DNA of 6,511 nt from an uncultured Flavobacteriales bacterium (GTDB lineage: Bacteria > Bacteroidota > Bacteroidia > Flavobacteriales > Crocinitomicaceae): assembly GCA_946478775.1 (NCBI GenBank), contig CAMLDR010000216.1:1-6511 (forward strand). The letters are read 5' to 3'. Of the stretch, positions 6,474-6,511 are shown piece after piece. The translations under genes and the position numbers were made by a program. Each line of letters begins with the position of its first letter. Positions within the stretch are counted from its first letter, which is position 1. The notes beneath the pieces were generated by a model. That model made no database searches. It worked only from the letters and a program-made list of their open reading frames with translations, and was not told the origin of the DNA.

Positions 6474-6511
6474 AGATCGGAAGAGCACACGTCTGAACTC
6501 CAGTCACACCA
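6474..6511. other. Illumina read-2 (TruSeq-type) adapter contamination (artefact)
   Basis: Bases 6474-6507 match the read-2 adapter, starting AGATCGGAAGAGC and ending CCAGTCAC, without a mismatch. The last four bases (acca) would be the start of the sample index. Read in frame with the preceding gene this gives EIGRAHV and a stop, a known false protein end in contaminated assemblies. Confidence 0.97.

Overview
The window looks like one complete short-read contig from a member of the Bacteroidota, probably order Flavobacteriales (perhaps close to Crocinitomicaceae, low confidence). The evidence is its type IX secretion system (T9SS) content: a type B sorting domain, a PorP/SprF-family protein, a PorE-like OmpA protein, a SprB-type repeat, signal peptides ending in 'AQ', and no clear Shine-Dalgarno sites. 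Both ends are Illumina adapter and not biological. Bases 1 to about 71 are an error-laden P5/read-1 adapter behind a poly-T run, and 6474-6511 are the read-2 adapter plus four index bases. Reading frames run through both adapters and create false protein ends (MIRRPP... at the start, ...EIGRAHV at the end).

Layout. (1) 72-1058 (+) is the 3' end of a large secreted protein: six copies of a 41-residue calcium-binding repeat of thrombospondin type 3 style, then a T9SS type B C-terminal sorting domain. (2) 1085-2008 (+) is a PorP/SprF-family outer-membrane protein. (3) 2029-4287 (+) is a PorE-like protein with TPR-like, PD40 propeller, two carboxypeptidase-regulatory-like and OmpA peptidoglycan-binding domains. 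These three genes are 26 and 20 bases apart with no terminator between them, so they are probably one operon. A strong hairpin terminator (4357-4392) follows. (4) 4413-4892 (-) is a small exported protein of unknown function, convergent with the operon. (5) After an intergenic region of about 200 bases, 5099-6473 (+) starts a second large secreted protein: signal peptide, jelly-roll-like domain, SprB-type repeat, two 'GCDS' repeats and a PKD/Ig-like domain, cut off by the contig end.

How the genes fit together. Genes 1-3 form the recurrent Bacteroidota module of a surface adhesin exported by T9SS, its dedicated PorP/SprF partner in the outer membrane, and an OmpA protein that can tie the assembly to peptidoglycan. 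Gene 5 is probably another T9SS client, but its sorting domain is not in the window. I found no RNA genes, mobile elements, CRISPR arrays or phage genes, and no clearly undescribed system. The most consequential observations are the adapter ends and the fact that the left end stops inside the tandem repeat.
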